Shown: positions 52,644-61,455, numbered from the stretch's first letter. The stretch: 64,000 nt of DNA from Streptomyces sp. NBC_01431 (GCF_036231355.1 NZ_CP109496.1:5828001-5892000); one strand, 5' to 3'. The notes: a model not told the origin generated them from the letters alone. Translations and numbers: made by a program.

Positions 52644-53458
52644 GACGCGCACTCTGGCTGCTGGTCCCGCTGCTCCTGCTCGCGGCCTGCACCAGCTCAC
52701 CGTCCGGCCCCGACGACGGGGACGGCGAGGACACCGGGCCGCCGCCCGCACCCTCGGGCCCGCACTGGCAGCCCAGGCCGGGGCTGAGCTGGCAGTGGCA
52801 GCTCAAGGGCAAGCTCGATGCGACCGTCGACGTCCAGGTGTACGACATCGACGCCTTCGACCAGGACGCGGCGGCCGTCGCCGATCTGCACCGCAGGGGC
52901 CGCAAGGTCATCTGCTACACCTCGACGGGTGCCTGGGAGGACTGGCGGCCGGACGCCAAACAGTTCCCCAAGTCCGTGCTCGGCAAGGGCAACGGCTGGG
53001 ACGGCGAGCGCTGGCTCGACATCCGCCGCACCGACGTGCTCGAACCGCTCATCGCCAAGCGCTTCGACCTGTGCAGGGCCAAGGGCTTCGACGCGGTCGA
53101 GCCGGACAACATGGACGGTTACGCCAACGACACCGGCTTCCCGCTCAAGGCCGCCGACCAGCTCAAGTACAACGAGCTCATCGCCAAGCTGGCCCACGAC
53201 CGCGGTCTGGCGGTCGGCCTGAAGAACGACCTCGACCAGATCCCGCGGCTGCTCGCCCACTTCGACTTCGCGGTCAACGAGCAGTGCGCCCAGTACGGCG
53301 AGTGCGACAAGCTCACGCCGTTCGTGCGGGCAGGCAAGGCCGTCTTCCACGTCGAGTACGAACTTCCGCCGGCCCGCTTCTGCGCCGAGTCCAAGCAGCT
53401 GGGGTTCAGCTCGATGGAGAAGAAGTACGACTTGAAGGAGTGGCGCCAGGCCTGCTGA
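52640..53458 (+). CDS. GH114-family lipoprotein (endo-alpha-1,4-polygalactosaminidase-like)
   Basis: The product has 272 residues from a GTG overlapping the previous stop. The signal peptide ends in a lipobox LLAAC, so it should be lipid-anchored outside. The GH114 domain has the active-site pattern VQVYDIDAFDQ, YTSTGAWEDW and DAVEPDNMDGY with the catalytic aspartate and glutamate, and further on AVGLKNDL. Fungal Ega3 is a GH114 that cuts galactosamine stretches of the GAG polymer. Probable role here: trimming or releasing a deacetylated polymer (inference). Confidence 0.87.
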   Translation: MRRALWLLVPLLLLAACTSSPSGPDDGDGEDTGPPPAPSGPHWQPRPGLSWQWQLKGKLDATVDVQVYDIDAFDQDAAAVADLHRRGRKVICYTSTGAWEDWRPDAKQFPKSVLGKGNGWDGERWLDIRRTDVLEPLIAKRFDLCRAKGFDAVEPDNMDGYANDTGFPLKAADQLKYNELIAKLAHDRGLAVGLKNDLDQIPRLLAHFDFAVNEQCAQYGECDKLTPFVRAGKAVFHVEYELPPARFCAESKQLGFSSMEKKYDLKEWRQAC

Positions 53459-53484
53459 AAGCCGTCTCTCAGGCCCGCAGGCTC

Positions 53485-54273
53485 TCAGCCGAGGCCGAGG
53501 GCGAGCGCGACCAGTGTCACCGTGGCCGCGGTCTCCGCGACCGCCCCGAACACATCGCCCGTCACCCCGCCGAACCGGCGCACGCAGCGCCGCAGCAGCA
53601 CCTGCGCGACGGCGAGCCCGGCCGGCACAGCGATCGCGCAGTGCAGCGCCGACCGGGGTCCAAGGAGCAGGCCGGAGGCCGCCGCCGCCGCGGTGACCAG
53701 CGCGGCCACCGTGAACGCGCGCCGCGCCGCCACCGTGCCCGCCACCACCGCACCGAGCCCGTCCGGGCGGGCCGCCGGGATGCCGCGCCGGGAGGCGAGG
53801 GTGAGCGCGGTGCGGGCGGCCACGGCCGAGATGACGACGGCCCCGGCGCCCCGGGCCCAGCCGTCCTCGTACAGCCGCGACAGCGCGGCGGTCTGGGCCA
53901 GCAGGAAGAACAGCAGGGACACGACGCCGAAGGGGCCGATGTCGGAGCGCTTCATGATGCGCAGCGCGTCCTCGGCGGGCTTGGCGCTGCCCAGGCCGTC
54001 GGCGACGTCCGCCAGGCCGTCCAGATGCAGACCCCGGGTGAGCAGGGCGGGCGCCGCCGTGCTCACGACCGCCGCGAGCAGTGGCCCCGAACCCAGCACC
54101 CAGAACCCGGCGCCCGCGGCCGCCGCGCACAGCCCGACGGCGAGCCCGGCCAGCGGGGCGAGCGTCATCCCGGCGCGGGCGGTCGCGCGGTCCCAGCGCG
54201 TGATGCGGGCGGGGAAGACGGTGAGGGTGCCGAAGGCGAAACGTACGCCGTGCAGGGCCTTACTGGGGTTCAC
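53485..54273 (-). CDS. cobS: Adenosylcobinamide-GDP ribazoletransferase (cobalamin synthase)
   Basis: The product has 262 residues from a GTG. It is a multispanning membrane enzyme joining adenosylcobinamide-GDP to alpha-ribazole in the last steps of B12 assembly. The family motif HLDGLADVADGLGS with metal-binding aspartates is near residue 83, and KRSDIGPFGV and FGGVTGDVFGAVAE follow at their usual places. cobT and cobU lie 3.4 kb away, so the three genes for nucleotide-loop assembly are all here but split by membrane-protein genes. Confidence 0.95.
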   Translation of the reverse strand: MNPSKALHGVRFAFGTLTVFPARITRWDRATARAGMTLAPLAGLAVGLCAAAAGAGFWVLGSGPLLAAVVSTAAPALLTRGLHLDGLADVADGLGSAKPAEDALRIMKRSDIGPFGVVSLLFFLLAQTAALSRLYEDGWARGAGAVVISAVAARTALTLASRRGIPAARPDGLGAVVAGTVAARRAFTVAALVTAAAAASGLLLGPRSALHCAIAVPAGLAVAQVLLRRCVRRFGGVTGDVFGAVAETAATVTLVALALGLG

Positions 54274-54351
54274 CCGGCGCAGGGTATCCCGAGCGGACCG
54301 GCCCTCAGCGGCGGTAAATTGCGCATATCAGCGCAAACAGGAGCGGGTGGG

Positions 54352-55107
54352 ATGGGTCACTGGTTCTACCGCAACATCACCGAGCCGGGCAAACTCCCCA
54401 TGCTGCTCGCCCTGGCCGCCTTCGTCCTGACGTTCGTGATCACCCGCTCGATCACCCGGCTGATCCGGGCCGGGCGCGGACCCTTCCGTAACATCCGGCC
54501 CGGCGGGCTGCACATTCACCACGTGGTGCCCGGGGTCGTCCTCACCATGATCGGCGGTTTCGGGGCGGTCGGCAGCGGACGGCACGGGATCGCGGCGTCC
54601 TTGTTCGCCGTGGTGTTCGGGACGGGCGCCGGCCTGGTCCTGGACGAGTTCGCGCTGATCCTGCACCTGGACGACGTGTACTGGAGCGAGAACGGGCGCA
54701 AGAGCGTCGAGGTCGTGGTGATGGCCGCTGCCCTGATGATGCTCGTGCTCGCCGGATTCTCACCGCTCGGCGTCAACGACGTGAGCGCCGGTGAACGCCA
54801 GGACCGGGCGTCCTTCATCGCCACGCTCGCGGTCAACTTCTGCTTCGTGCTGATCGCGCTGGTCAAGGGCAAGGTGCGGCTCGCGATGATCGGTACGTTC
54901 GTACCGTTCGTGGCGCTGTTCGGCGCGATCCGGCTGGCCCGGCCGGGGTCCCCGTGGGCGCGGCGCTTCTACCGGAACCGGCCGCGCGCCAGGGCCAGGG
55001 CCGGGCTCAGGGCCTACCGTCACGACCAGCGCTGGTCGCGGCGGCGCCGGCGCTTTCAGGACTGGATCGGCGGCGCACCCGACAGGCGTCCGGTGGGCCG
55101 CCCCTGA
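54352..55107 (+). CDS. Integral membrane protein of unknown function
   Basis: The product has 251 residues from an ATG. Six membrane segments can be drawn. A conserved motif PGGLHIHHVVPGVVLTM suggests a histidine-rich functional site in the membrane. The C-terminus (from about 205) is strongly basic (RFYRNRPRARARAGLRAYRH). Its last 52 bases overlap the 3' end of the convergent rhomboid-like gene. Family not identified with confidence. Confidence 0.75.
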   Translation: MGHWFYRNITEPGKLPMLLALAAFVLTFVITRSITRLIRAGRGPFRNIRPGGLHIHHVVPGVVLTMIGGFGAVGSGRHGIAASLFAVVFGTGAGLVLDEFALILHLDDVYWSENGRKSVEVVVMAAALMMLVLAGFSPLGVNDVSAGERQDRASFIATLAVNFCFVLIALVKGKVRLAMIGTFVPFVALFGAIRLARPGSPWARRFYRNRPRARARAGLRAYRHDQRWSRRRRRFQDWIGGAPDRRPVGRP

Positions 55108-55784
55108 TCACACCGGCGGCGGCGCCTCTTGCGCCGTCGCCAGGTGATCCCGCAGAGCACGGCCACCGCGACGAGCGCCGCGATGTGCTCCTTGCCCGCG
55201 AGGTTGTTCTTCAGGACCACCTCGATGGCCATCGCCAGCACCACGGCGCCGGCCGTCCAGTACGCCCGGTAGCGCCAGCACACGTACACCGCGAGGGCGA
55301 CCACCGCCGCCGAGGGGCCGGTGTCGACCATCCGCGCGGCCGCCTTGGGCAGCCCGAGGACGCTGTCCGGACCGATCGCGATGGCGACCCGCGCGTACAT
55401 GGTCCCGGCCAGCGTCGCCGCGTACGCGATGAGCAGCATCCGGGCCCGGCCGATGCAGATCTCCGCGATGCCGAACACCACCAACACCTGGCCGAGCGCA
55501 CCCCACACCGGCAGGTCGAGGGCCGGCACGAAGAGCGAGAACGGGGTGCGCAGCAGCGAGATCCACAGCGGGTACTCGGCCTTCACCGAGCCGATGACCT
55601 GGATCGGCCGAAAGCCCCAGGACTGGTTCTGCACGATCTGGCAGACCGAGGTCAGCAGGACCGCCGAGAGGGTGAGGGGGATGGCCCGCCAGCGCTGGGT
55701 GCGCAGCGCGTACTTGACGGTTTTGAACAGCGGGCCCCACTCCCGCCCGGCGAACCGGCGCACCGCCCCCGTGGCGCCGTTCAC
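55056..55784 (-). CDS. Rhomboid-like membrane protein coupled to the MprF-like gene
   Basis: The product has 242 residues. The GTG at 55784 overlaps the stop of the upstream MprF-like gene (GTGA), so they are translationally coupled. It has about six membrane segments (for example FSLFVPALDLPVWGALGQVLVVFG and GPSAAVVALAVYVCWRYRA) and a basic tail RRRKRRRRR. The helices suggest a rhomboid-like fold without an obvious catalytic serine. It may help the neighbouring lipid-modifying enzyme (inference). Confidence 0.75.
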   Translation of the reverse strand: MNGATGAVRRFAGREWGPLFKTVKYALRTQRWRAIPLTLSAVLLTSVCQIVQNQSWGFRPIQVIGSVKAEYPLWISLLRTPFSLFVPALDLPVWGALGQVLVVFGIAEICIGRARMLLIAYAATLAGTMYARVAIAIGPDSVLGLPKAAARMVDTGPSAAVVALAVYVCWRYRAYWTAGAVVLAMAIEVVLKNNLAGKEHIAALVAVAVLCGITWRRRKRRRRRCDQGRPTGRLSGAPPIQS

Positions 55785-57550
55785 CTCTGCGACTCCAGGT
55801 GTCTGCGGTGCAGCCACTTGGGCAGGCCGGGGGCTTCCAGGAATCCTTCGGCGCGCGCGGATGCGATGGCGATCCGTGGCAGGTCTGCGCTCTTCTCGAA
55901 CAAGGTGAACCGCGGCTCCCAGATAGGCCGGTACTTGGCGTTGGACCGGTACAGCGACTCGATCTGCCACCAGCGGGAGAAGAAGCTGAGGAGCGAGCGC
56001 CACAGCCTCAGCACGGGTCCTGCCCCGAGCTTCGAGCCGCGCTCGAAGACGGAACGGAACATCGCGAAGTTCAGCGAGACCTGAGTGATCTTGATCTCTT
56101 CGGCGCGCTGGAGGAGTTCGATCACCATGAACTCGATCAGGCCGTTCTCGGAGTCGCGGTCACGGCGCATCAGGTCGAGGGAGACTCCGTTGGGGCCCCA
56201 GGGCACGAAGCTGAGCAGCGCCCTCAACTCGCCCTCGCCGTCGAAGCATTCGAGCATCATGCACTGGCCGTCGGCGGGGTCGCCGAGCCGGCCGAGCGCC
56301 ATGGAGAAGCCGCGCTCGGTGGCGCCGTCGCGCCAGTCGTCGGCCTTGCGCAGGAGTTCGGCCATCTCCTCGGCGGGGATGTCCGCGTGGCGGCGGATCC
56401 GCACCTCGTAGCCGGCCCGCTTCACGCGGTTGTAGGCCTGGCGCACGGTCCGCATCGCGCGGCCCTCCAGGGTGAACTCGGAGGTCTCCACGATCGCTTC
56501 GTCGCCCATCTCCAGGGCGTCCAGGCCGTGCCGGGCGTAGATCTGCCCGGCCTCCTCGCTGGCGCCGGTCACGGCCGGGATCCAGCCGTGCGCGCGGGCC
56601 TCGGCGAGCCACGGCTCGATCGCGCCCGGCCAGGCCTCGGGGTCGCCGATCGGGTCGCCGGAGGCCAGCGAGACGCTGTTGATCACGCGATAGGTGACGG
56701 CGGCCTTGCCGGTCGGGGACCAGATGACGGCCTTCTCGCGGCGCAGCGCGAAGTAGCCGAGCGAGTCGCGCTCGCCCTGCTTGTCCAGGAGCGCGCGCAG
56801 CTTCTCCTCGTCCTCGACGGTGAGCGGGTCGACCGCCTTGCGGTTGCGGAAGGCCGCGTAGATGACCGCGATCAGGAGCAGGGTGGCCAGGACGTTGATG
56901 GTGACGTTGACCCAGCCCGGGGTGGTGATGCCCTGGGTGTGCCGGTCGTCGGGGACCAGGAACACAAGCCGCATCACGCCGTAGCGCCAGCGCTCCAGGA
57001 AGGTGGAGTGGTCGGCGCCGTCGTAGGTGTTGGTGGCGCTGACCAGGACGGCCGCGCACAGCGATGCGACGAGCAGGCCGCCGACCGCGGTCGCGACCGC
57101 CGCCAGTGGATTGGAGCGGTCGCCCTTGGCGTAGAACTCCCTGCGGCCGAGCAGCAGCGCGAGGACGAAGGCCGCGGTCAGTGCGAGGGAGATCCAGTTC
57201 TGCGCGTAGCGGTGGATCTCCGGGAAGGCCATGGCGAACGCGAAGAGCAGGAAGAAGAGCCCGCCGAGCACCATGTTGAGGATCCAGGCGGCCCGCTTGC
57301 GCCGCCGCATGGTGACGGCGAGGAAGAGCGTGACGACACCGGAGGTGAAGCCGGCTTCGAGCAGGTACGGCGTGAAATAGTCGTCCGTGTTGTGCCGCCG
57401 AAGCCCCTGGCCGAGGGTGACCCACACGGCGCTCAGGAAATTGATGAACGTCACGACGCGCAGGTACCACACGGCGAACGCCATGCTGCGTCGCGACCGG
57501 GCGGTGCTCGGGTTCGTTCCTTCGGTGGTACTCAAGCGGACTTCTCCCAT
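55781..57550 (-). CDS. MprF/DUF2156-type membrane aminoacyltransferase (phosphatidylglycerol lysyltransferase-like)
   Basis: The product has 589 residues from an ATG; a TTG five codons downstream has GGAGAA at good spacing and could be the true start. The N-terminal 260 residues hold about six membrane segments. The C-terminal half is the DUF2156 double-GNAT domain of MprF, with MGDEAIVETSEFTLEGRAMRTVRQAYNRVKRAGY and WGPNGVSLDLMRRD. MprF-type proteins transfer lysine or alanine from tRNA to phosphatidylglycerol and change surface charge. No lysyl-tRNA synthetase domain is fused, unlike mycobacterial LysX. Confidence 0.88.
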   Translation of the reverse strand: MGEVRLSTTEGTNPSTARSRRSMAFAVWYLRVVTFINFLSAVWVTLGQGLRRHNTDDYFTPYLLEAGFTSGVVTLFLAVTMRRRKRAAWILNMVLGGLFFLLFAFAMAFPEIHRYAQNWISLALTAAFVLALLLGRREFYAKGDRSNPLAAVATAVGGLLVASLCAAVLVSATNTYDGADHSTFLERWRYGVMRLVFLVPDDRHTQGITTPGWVNVTINVLATLLLIAVIYAAFRNRKAVDPLTVEDEEKLRALLDKQGERDSLGYFALRREKAVIWSPTGKAAVTYRVINSVSLASGDPIGDPEAWPGAIEPWLAEARAHGWIPAVTGASEEAGQIYARHGLDALEMGDEAIVETSEFTLEGRAMRTVRQAYNRVKRAGYEVRIRRHADIPAEEMAELLRKADDWRDGATERGFSMALGRLGDPADGQCMMLECFDGEGELRALLSFVPWGPNGVSLDLMRRDRDSENGLIEFMVIELLQRAEEIKITQVSLNFAMFRSVFERGSKLGAGPVLRLWRSLLSFFSRWWQIESLYRSNAKYRPIWEPRFTLFEKSADLPRIAIASARAEGFLEAPGLPKWLHRRHLESQR

Positions 57551-57599
57551 GAAACGCGATGATATGGGGGCAAAGCGCTTCACAGCGGACGCGGGTGGA

Positions 57600-57618
57600 G
57601 CCGGGGGAAGCCCCCGGC
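57600..57618 (-). terminator. Compact hairpin terminator of cobT
   Basis: GCCGGGGG and CCCCCGGC form an 8-bp perfect stem around AAG, 11 bases beyond the cobT stop. Confidence 0.65.
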
Positions 57619-57629
57619 CCTACCGCGGC

Positions 57630-58715
57630 TCACTCGTCGCTGCTCTCCTCTGGGCTCTCCGTGCGCCGGTCGGTGCGCTCGGGCAGCTCCGCGGCCAAGG
57701 CGGCCGCGGCTTGTACGAGGGGAAGAGCGAGCAGTGCCCCGGTTCCTTCGCCCACTGTGACGCCATGATCGAGCAGAGGGTTGAGCGCCAGCCGGTCCAG
57801 CGCCTTCGCCTGGCCCGGCTCGCCGCTCAACTGGCCCGCGAGCCACCATTCCGGAGCCCGGAAGGCCGCCCGCTGAGCCACCAGCGCGCAGGCTGACGCG
57901 ACGACCCCGTCCAGGATCACCGGCAGTCTGCGCACCGCACACTGCAGCAGGAAACCGGTGGTCGCGGCAAGGTCCGCGCCGCCCACCGCGGCCAGAAGTT
58001 CCAGCTGGTCGCCGAGAACCGGCCGGGCCCGGCGCAGCGCGTCCCGGATCGCCGCGCACTTGCGCATCCACGCCAGATCGTCGATCCCGGCGCCGCCGCG
58101 CCCGGTGACCACCGAGGCGTCCGTCCCGCACAGCGCCGCGATGAGCACCGCGGCGGGGGTGGTGCCGCCGACGCTGACGTCGCCGAGCACCACGAGATCG
58201 GTGCCGGAGTCGGCCTCCTCGTCGGCGATCCGCACCCCGAGCCGCACGGCCGCCTCCGCCTCCTCGACGGTCAGCGCGTCCTCGACGTCGATGCGCCCGC
58301 TGCCGCGCCGCACCCGGTGGCGTACGACGTCCTCGGGCAGCAGCGCGGGATCGCAGTCAAGACCCGCGTCGACGACGCGGACCGGCACGCGCCGGCCCCG
58401 GGCGAGCACCGCGACCGGGCTCGCGCCGTCCAGGATCGCGCGTACGAGTGTGTGCGCGGAGCCCGCCGGGCGGGCGGAGACGCCAAGGTCGGCCACGCCG
58501 TGGTCGCCCGCGAACAGGACCACGCGGGGCCGCTCGACGGACCGGACCGGGCTGGCGCCCTGAGCCGCCGAGAGCCAGGTGGCCAGTTCGTCGAGCCGGC
58601 CGAGCGCGCCGGGCGGCACGGTCAGCCGCTCCCGGCGTTCCTCGGCGTCCCGGCGCACACCGTTGTCGGGGCGTTCGATCAGATCGGAGAAGTCGTCCAG
58701 GTTCAGCCTGCTCAT
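57630..58715 (-). CDS. cobT: Nicotinate-nucleotide--dimethylbenzimidazole phosphoribosyltransferase
   Basis: The product has 361 residues from an ATG. It activates dimethylbenzimidazole for the lower ligand of cobalamin. Motifs: FAGDHGVADLGVSA, LGDVSVGGTTPAAVL, TGRGGAGIDD and the catalytic glutamate in VTVGEGTGALLALP. Length and order are canonical. It is 30 bp downstream of cobU on the same strand and probably in one transcript with it. Confidence 0.96.
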   Translation of the reverse strand: MSRLNLDDFSDLIERPDNGVRRDAEERRERLTVPPGALGRLDELATWLSAAQGASPVRSVERPRVVLFAGDHGVADLGVSARPAGSAHTLVRAILDGASPVAVLARGRRVPVRVVDAGLDCDPALLPEDVVRHRVRRGSGRIDVEDALTVEEAEAAVRLGVRIADEEADSGTDLVVLGDVSVGGTTPAAVLIAALCGTDASVVTGRGGAGIDDLAWMRKCAAIRDALRRARPVLGDQLELLAAVGGADLAATTGFLLQCAVRRLPVILDGVVASACALVAQRAAFRAPEWWLAGQLSGEPGQAKALDRLALNPLLDHGVTVGEGTGALLALPLVQAAAALAAELPERTDRRTESPEESSDE

Positions 58716-58745
58716 CTGCCGAACAGTACCGGCAGCCCGCCGCGG

Positions 58746-59942
58746 TCAGCCGCGCAGCGTGAGCGCCTGCCCGGCGACCACGAGGAGCACCTGCTCGCAC
58801 TCGGCGGCGAACACCGCGTTCAGGCGCCCCAGTTCGTCCCGGAAGCGCCGTCCCGAGGAGGTGGCCGGCACCACGCCCGACCCCACCTCGTTGCTCACCA
58901 CCACCAGCGTGCGCGAGGTGGCGCGGACCGCGGCGACCAGTTCGGCCGTACGTTCCCTCAGCGCCCGCTCGCCGCCCGCCGCCCACTTCTCGTCGTCCCA
59001 GGCGCCGACCCGGTCCATCGCGTCGGTCAGCCACAGCGCCAGGCAGTCGATCAGCAGTGGCGGCCCCGACTCCTTGAGGAGCGGCGCCAGTTCGCAGGTC
59101 TCCTCGGTGCGCCACGAGGAGGGCCGGCGCTCGCGGTGCAGTCCGACCCGCGCCGCCCACTCCGCGTCCCCGCTCCGCGAGCCGCTCGTCGCGACGTACA
59201 CGACCTGCGGAAAGCCCTCCAGACGCCGCTCGGCCTCCACCGACTTCCCCGACCGCGCGCCGCCCAGGACCAGCGTGCGGCGTGGCAGATCGGGCACCGC
59301 GTGGTACTCGCCGACCACCAGCGTCGTCCCGTCCGGCACCGCGCGGGCGCCGAGCGCCGCGAGCCGGCGCGTCAACTCCCGGCCGGGCGGCACATCGTGG
59401 TCGAGGTGCACGGCGATCACATCGGTGGCCGGCCCGATGCCGCCCGCCGCCCGCAGCCGCGCCAGCGCGTCGGGCCGCCCCGCCACATCGGCCACCACCA
59501 TGTCGTACGGACGCACCTCGGCCGGGCCCGAGGGCGCGCCGCCCGGCGGCAGGTACAGCAGCCGGTCGCCCTCCGGGGACGTCACCTCGTATCCCGTACC
59601 CGGCGAGTCGAGGGGGACCGCAAGCACCCGGTGGCCGCTGATCAGCGTCAGCCTGCGGCCGTCCGGCACCCGTCCGGCCGCGGGCAGCCCGGCGGGCAGT
59701 TCCATGGCGGGCCCGTCGTGCGGATGGGTGAGCAGCACCTGCCGCACGCCCGCCAGCGAGTGCCCGGCGCGGGCGGCGGCGAGCGCCGCGCCCGGGGTGA
59801 GGTCGAGCAGCAGCGCGCCGTCGACGAGCAGGGCGGTCGCGGCGCGCACCCCGCTGCCGCGGGCGACGGCGCACGCGGCGCAGGGACAGTCGGGGCGCGG
59901 CAGCCCGGCGGGGGCCCCGGTGCCGAGGAGAGTCAGTTCCAC
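58746..59942 (-). CDS. cobU: Fused metallo-beta-lactamase-like and CobU (adenosylcobinamide kinase/guanylyltransferase)
   Basis: The product has 398 residues. The GTG at 59942 has GGAGG eight bases upstream. The first 220 residues are a metallo-beta-lactamase fold with a degenerate motif (LLTHPHDGPAMEL), so its activity is doubtful. Residues about 225-398 are CobU: P-loop LVLGGARSGKS, then YVATSGSRSGDAEW and SNEVGSGVVP. CobU phosphorylates and guanylylates adenosylcobinamide. The fused arrangement is known in Streptomyces relatives. It is divergent from a small gene; no riboswitch is visible in the 78-bp gap. Confidence 0.93.
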   Translation of the reverse strand: MELTLLGTGAPAGLPRPDCPCAACAVARGSGVRAATALLVDGALLLDLTPGAALAAARAGHSLAGVRQVLLTHPHDGPAMELPAGLPAAGRVPDGRRLTLISGHRVLAVPLDSPGTGYEVTSPEGDRLLYLPPGGAPSGPAEVRPYDMVVADVAGRPDALARLRAAGGIGPATDVIAVHLDHDVPPGRELTRRLAALGARAVPDGTTLVVGEYHAVPDLPRRTLVLGGARSGKSVEAERRLEGFPQVVYVATSGSRSGDAEWAARVGLHRERRPSSWRTEETCELAPLLKESGPPLLIDCLALWLTDAMDRVGAWDDEKWAAGGERALRERTAELVAAVRATSRTLVVVSNEVGSGVVPATSSGRRFRDELGRLNAVFAAECEQVLLVVAGQALTLRG

Positions 59943-60020
59943 GGCACGATCCTCCCGCGTCACCGGCCCTCTTGCGCGCCCGGTTACGCTGCGGGCAGCA
60001 ACGTGACCCAGGAGGCGGAC

Positions 60021-60230
60021 ATGGCGTGGACGTGGCGTTTCGAGAAGTCGGACGGTTCGGAGGTCGAGCCGGCGGTGGCGCCGGAGGACTTCACTACCCA
60101 GGGCGATGCGGAGTCCTGGATCGGCGAGGTGTGGAAGGACCTGCTCGAAGGCGGCGCCGACCAGGTCTTCCTCTTCGAGGACAGCACACAGATCTACGGG
60201 CCGATGAGCCTGCACGCCGAACAGGTCTGA
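60021..60230 (+). CDS. Small acidic conserved protein (69 aa)
   Basis: The product has 69 residues from an ATG with GGAGG six bases upstream. The sequence MAWTWRFEKSDGSEV..., with AESWIGEVWKDLLEGGADQVFLFEDSTQIYGPMSL, matches a small actinobacterial family of unknown function conserved next to the cobalamin genes. It is strongly acidic and soluble. Confidence 0.8.
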   Translation: MAWTWRFEKSDGSEVEPAVAPEDFTTQGDAESWIGEVWKDLLEGGADQVFLFEDSTQIYGPMSLHAEQV

Positions 60231-60235
60231 CCCCG

Positions 60236-60269
60236 GCGCGGCCGGGGCGCCGCGCGCCCCCGGCCGCGC
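60236..60269. terminator. Bidirectional hairpin terminator
   Basis: A perfect 12-bp stem (GCGCGGCCGGGG with CCCCGGCCGCGC) and a 10-base loop between the 69-aa gene and the convergent protease gene. Confidence 0.75.
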
Positions 60270-61358
60270 TCACACCTCGCCCAGCGTGACCTCGGCGGTC
60301 TTCCTGACCCCGTCACGCAGGTACGTCACCTCGATCTTCTGTCCGGGCTTGTGCGCGGCCAGCGCCTCCGTCAGCGAGGTGATCGTCGTGATGTCGGTGC
60401 CACCGGCCTTGACGACGATGTCGCCCGGTTTCAGGCCCGCCTTGGCCGCGGCGCCGTCCGCCTTGGCGTCCACGATCGCGACGCCCGCGGGCTGGTAGCC
60501 GCTGTCCACCACGGTGCGTCCGGTGATGCCGAGCGCGGGCCGCCCCGAGTCGGTGACCTTGCCGCTCTTGATGATCTGGTCGGCGACCGTCCGCACCATC
60601 GACACCGGGATCGCGAAGCCGATGCCGGGTGCCGCGCTGCCGCCCATGTCCGGATCGGTGGCGGCGAGGGTGGGGATGCCGATGACCTCGCTGTCGAGGT
60701 TGACCAGCGCGCCGCCGCTGTTGCCGGGGTTGATCGCGGCCGAGGTCTGCACCATGTTGGCGATGGTCGCCCCGGTACCGCCGCCGCCCTGGCCCTCCGA
60801 GACGGTGCGGCCGGTCGCGGAGACGATGCCCTGGGTGACGCTGGAGGACAGGCCGAGCGGCGAACCCATCGCCAGGACGATCTGCCCCATCTCGACCTTG
60901 GCCGAGTCGCCGAACCTGGCCGGCTTCAGCCCGCTCGGCACGGAGTCGAGCTTGATCACGGCGAGATCCTGCTCGGGATAGGCCGCCACCAGCCGCGCGG
61001 TGATCGCCGAACTGCTGCCGGAGGTCCAGACCTTGAAGGTCCGCCCGTTGCCCACGACATGGGCGTTGGTGACGACGTGCCCCTGACCGTCGTAGACGAT
61101 CCCCGAACCGAGACTGTTGGACGCGTCGATCTGCACGACCGACGGCAGCACGTTCTTGATCACCCGCTGGTAGTCGCTCTGCAGGCTGTCGGTGACGGAT
61201 CCGCTGCTGCGGGAGGTCGACGCCGAGGGGCTCGACGGCTCCCTCGGCGCGGCGGAGCCGGACTGCGAACACCCGCCGAGGAGCCCGGAGATGGCGACGA
61301 CGGCGGTCACGATCGGCACGGTACGGCGCACCCGGCTGCGGCGAAGAGATGCATCCAT
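60270..61358 (-). CDS. HtrA/DegP-like trypsin-like serine protease with PDZ domain, lipoprotein
   Basis: The product has 362 residues from an ATG. The N-terminus has basic residues, a hydrophobic stretch and a lipobox LLGGC near residue 30, so it is membrane-anchored outside. The trypsin fold shows the catalytic triad: His in VVTNAHVVG, Asp in QDLAVIKLD and Ser in INPGNSGGALVN. The C-terminal PDZ domain begins near PALGITGRTV. Such proteins degrade or refold damaged envelope proteins. It belongs to the envelope-stress group with nearby pspA. Confidence 0.94.
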   Translation of the reverse strand: MDASLRRSRVRRTVPIVTAVVAISGLLGGCSQSGSAAPREPSSPSASTSRSSGSVTDSLQSDYQRVIKNVLPSVVQIDASNSLGSGIVYDGQGHVVTNAHVVGNGRTFKVWTSGSSSAITARLVAAYPEQDLAVIKLDSVPSGLKPARFGDSAKVEMGQIVLAMGSPLGLSSSVTQGIVSATGRTVSEGQGGGGTGATIANMVQTSAAINPGNSGGALVNLDSEVIGIPTLAATDPDMGGSAAPGIGFAIPVSMVRTVADQIIKSGKVTDSGRPALGITGRTVVDSGYQPAGVAIVDAKADGAAAKAGLKPGDIVVKAGGTDITTITSLTEALAAHKPGQKIEVTYLRDGVRKTAEVTLGEV

Positions 61359-61455
61359 GGCAGGAGTATCCCTTTTGCCCGATATGGCGTCCTGTCGATG
61401 GGACCGATCAGGTACCGGAGCCCCGGGCGGGGCCCACTCGGCGGATACCCCTGCC

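Noticed and set aside
59943..60020. A cobalamin riboswitch upstream of cobU
   Set aside because: The gap is only 78 bases and has no B12 box; the one clear riboswitch is upstream of the permease.
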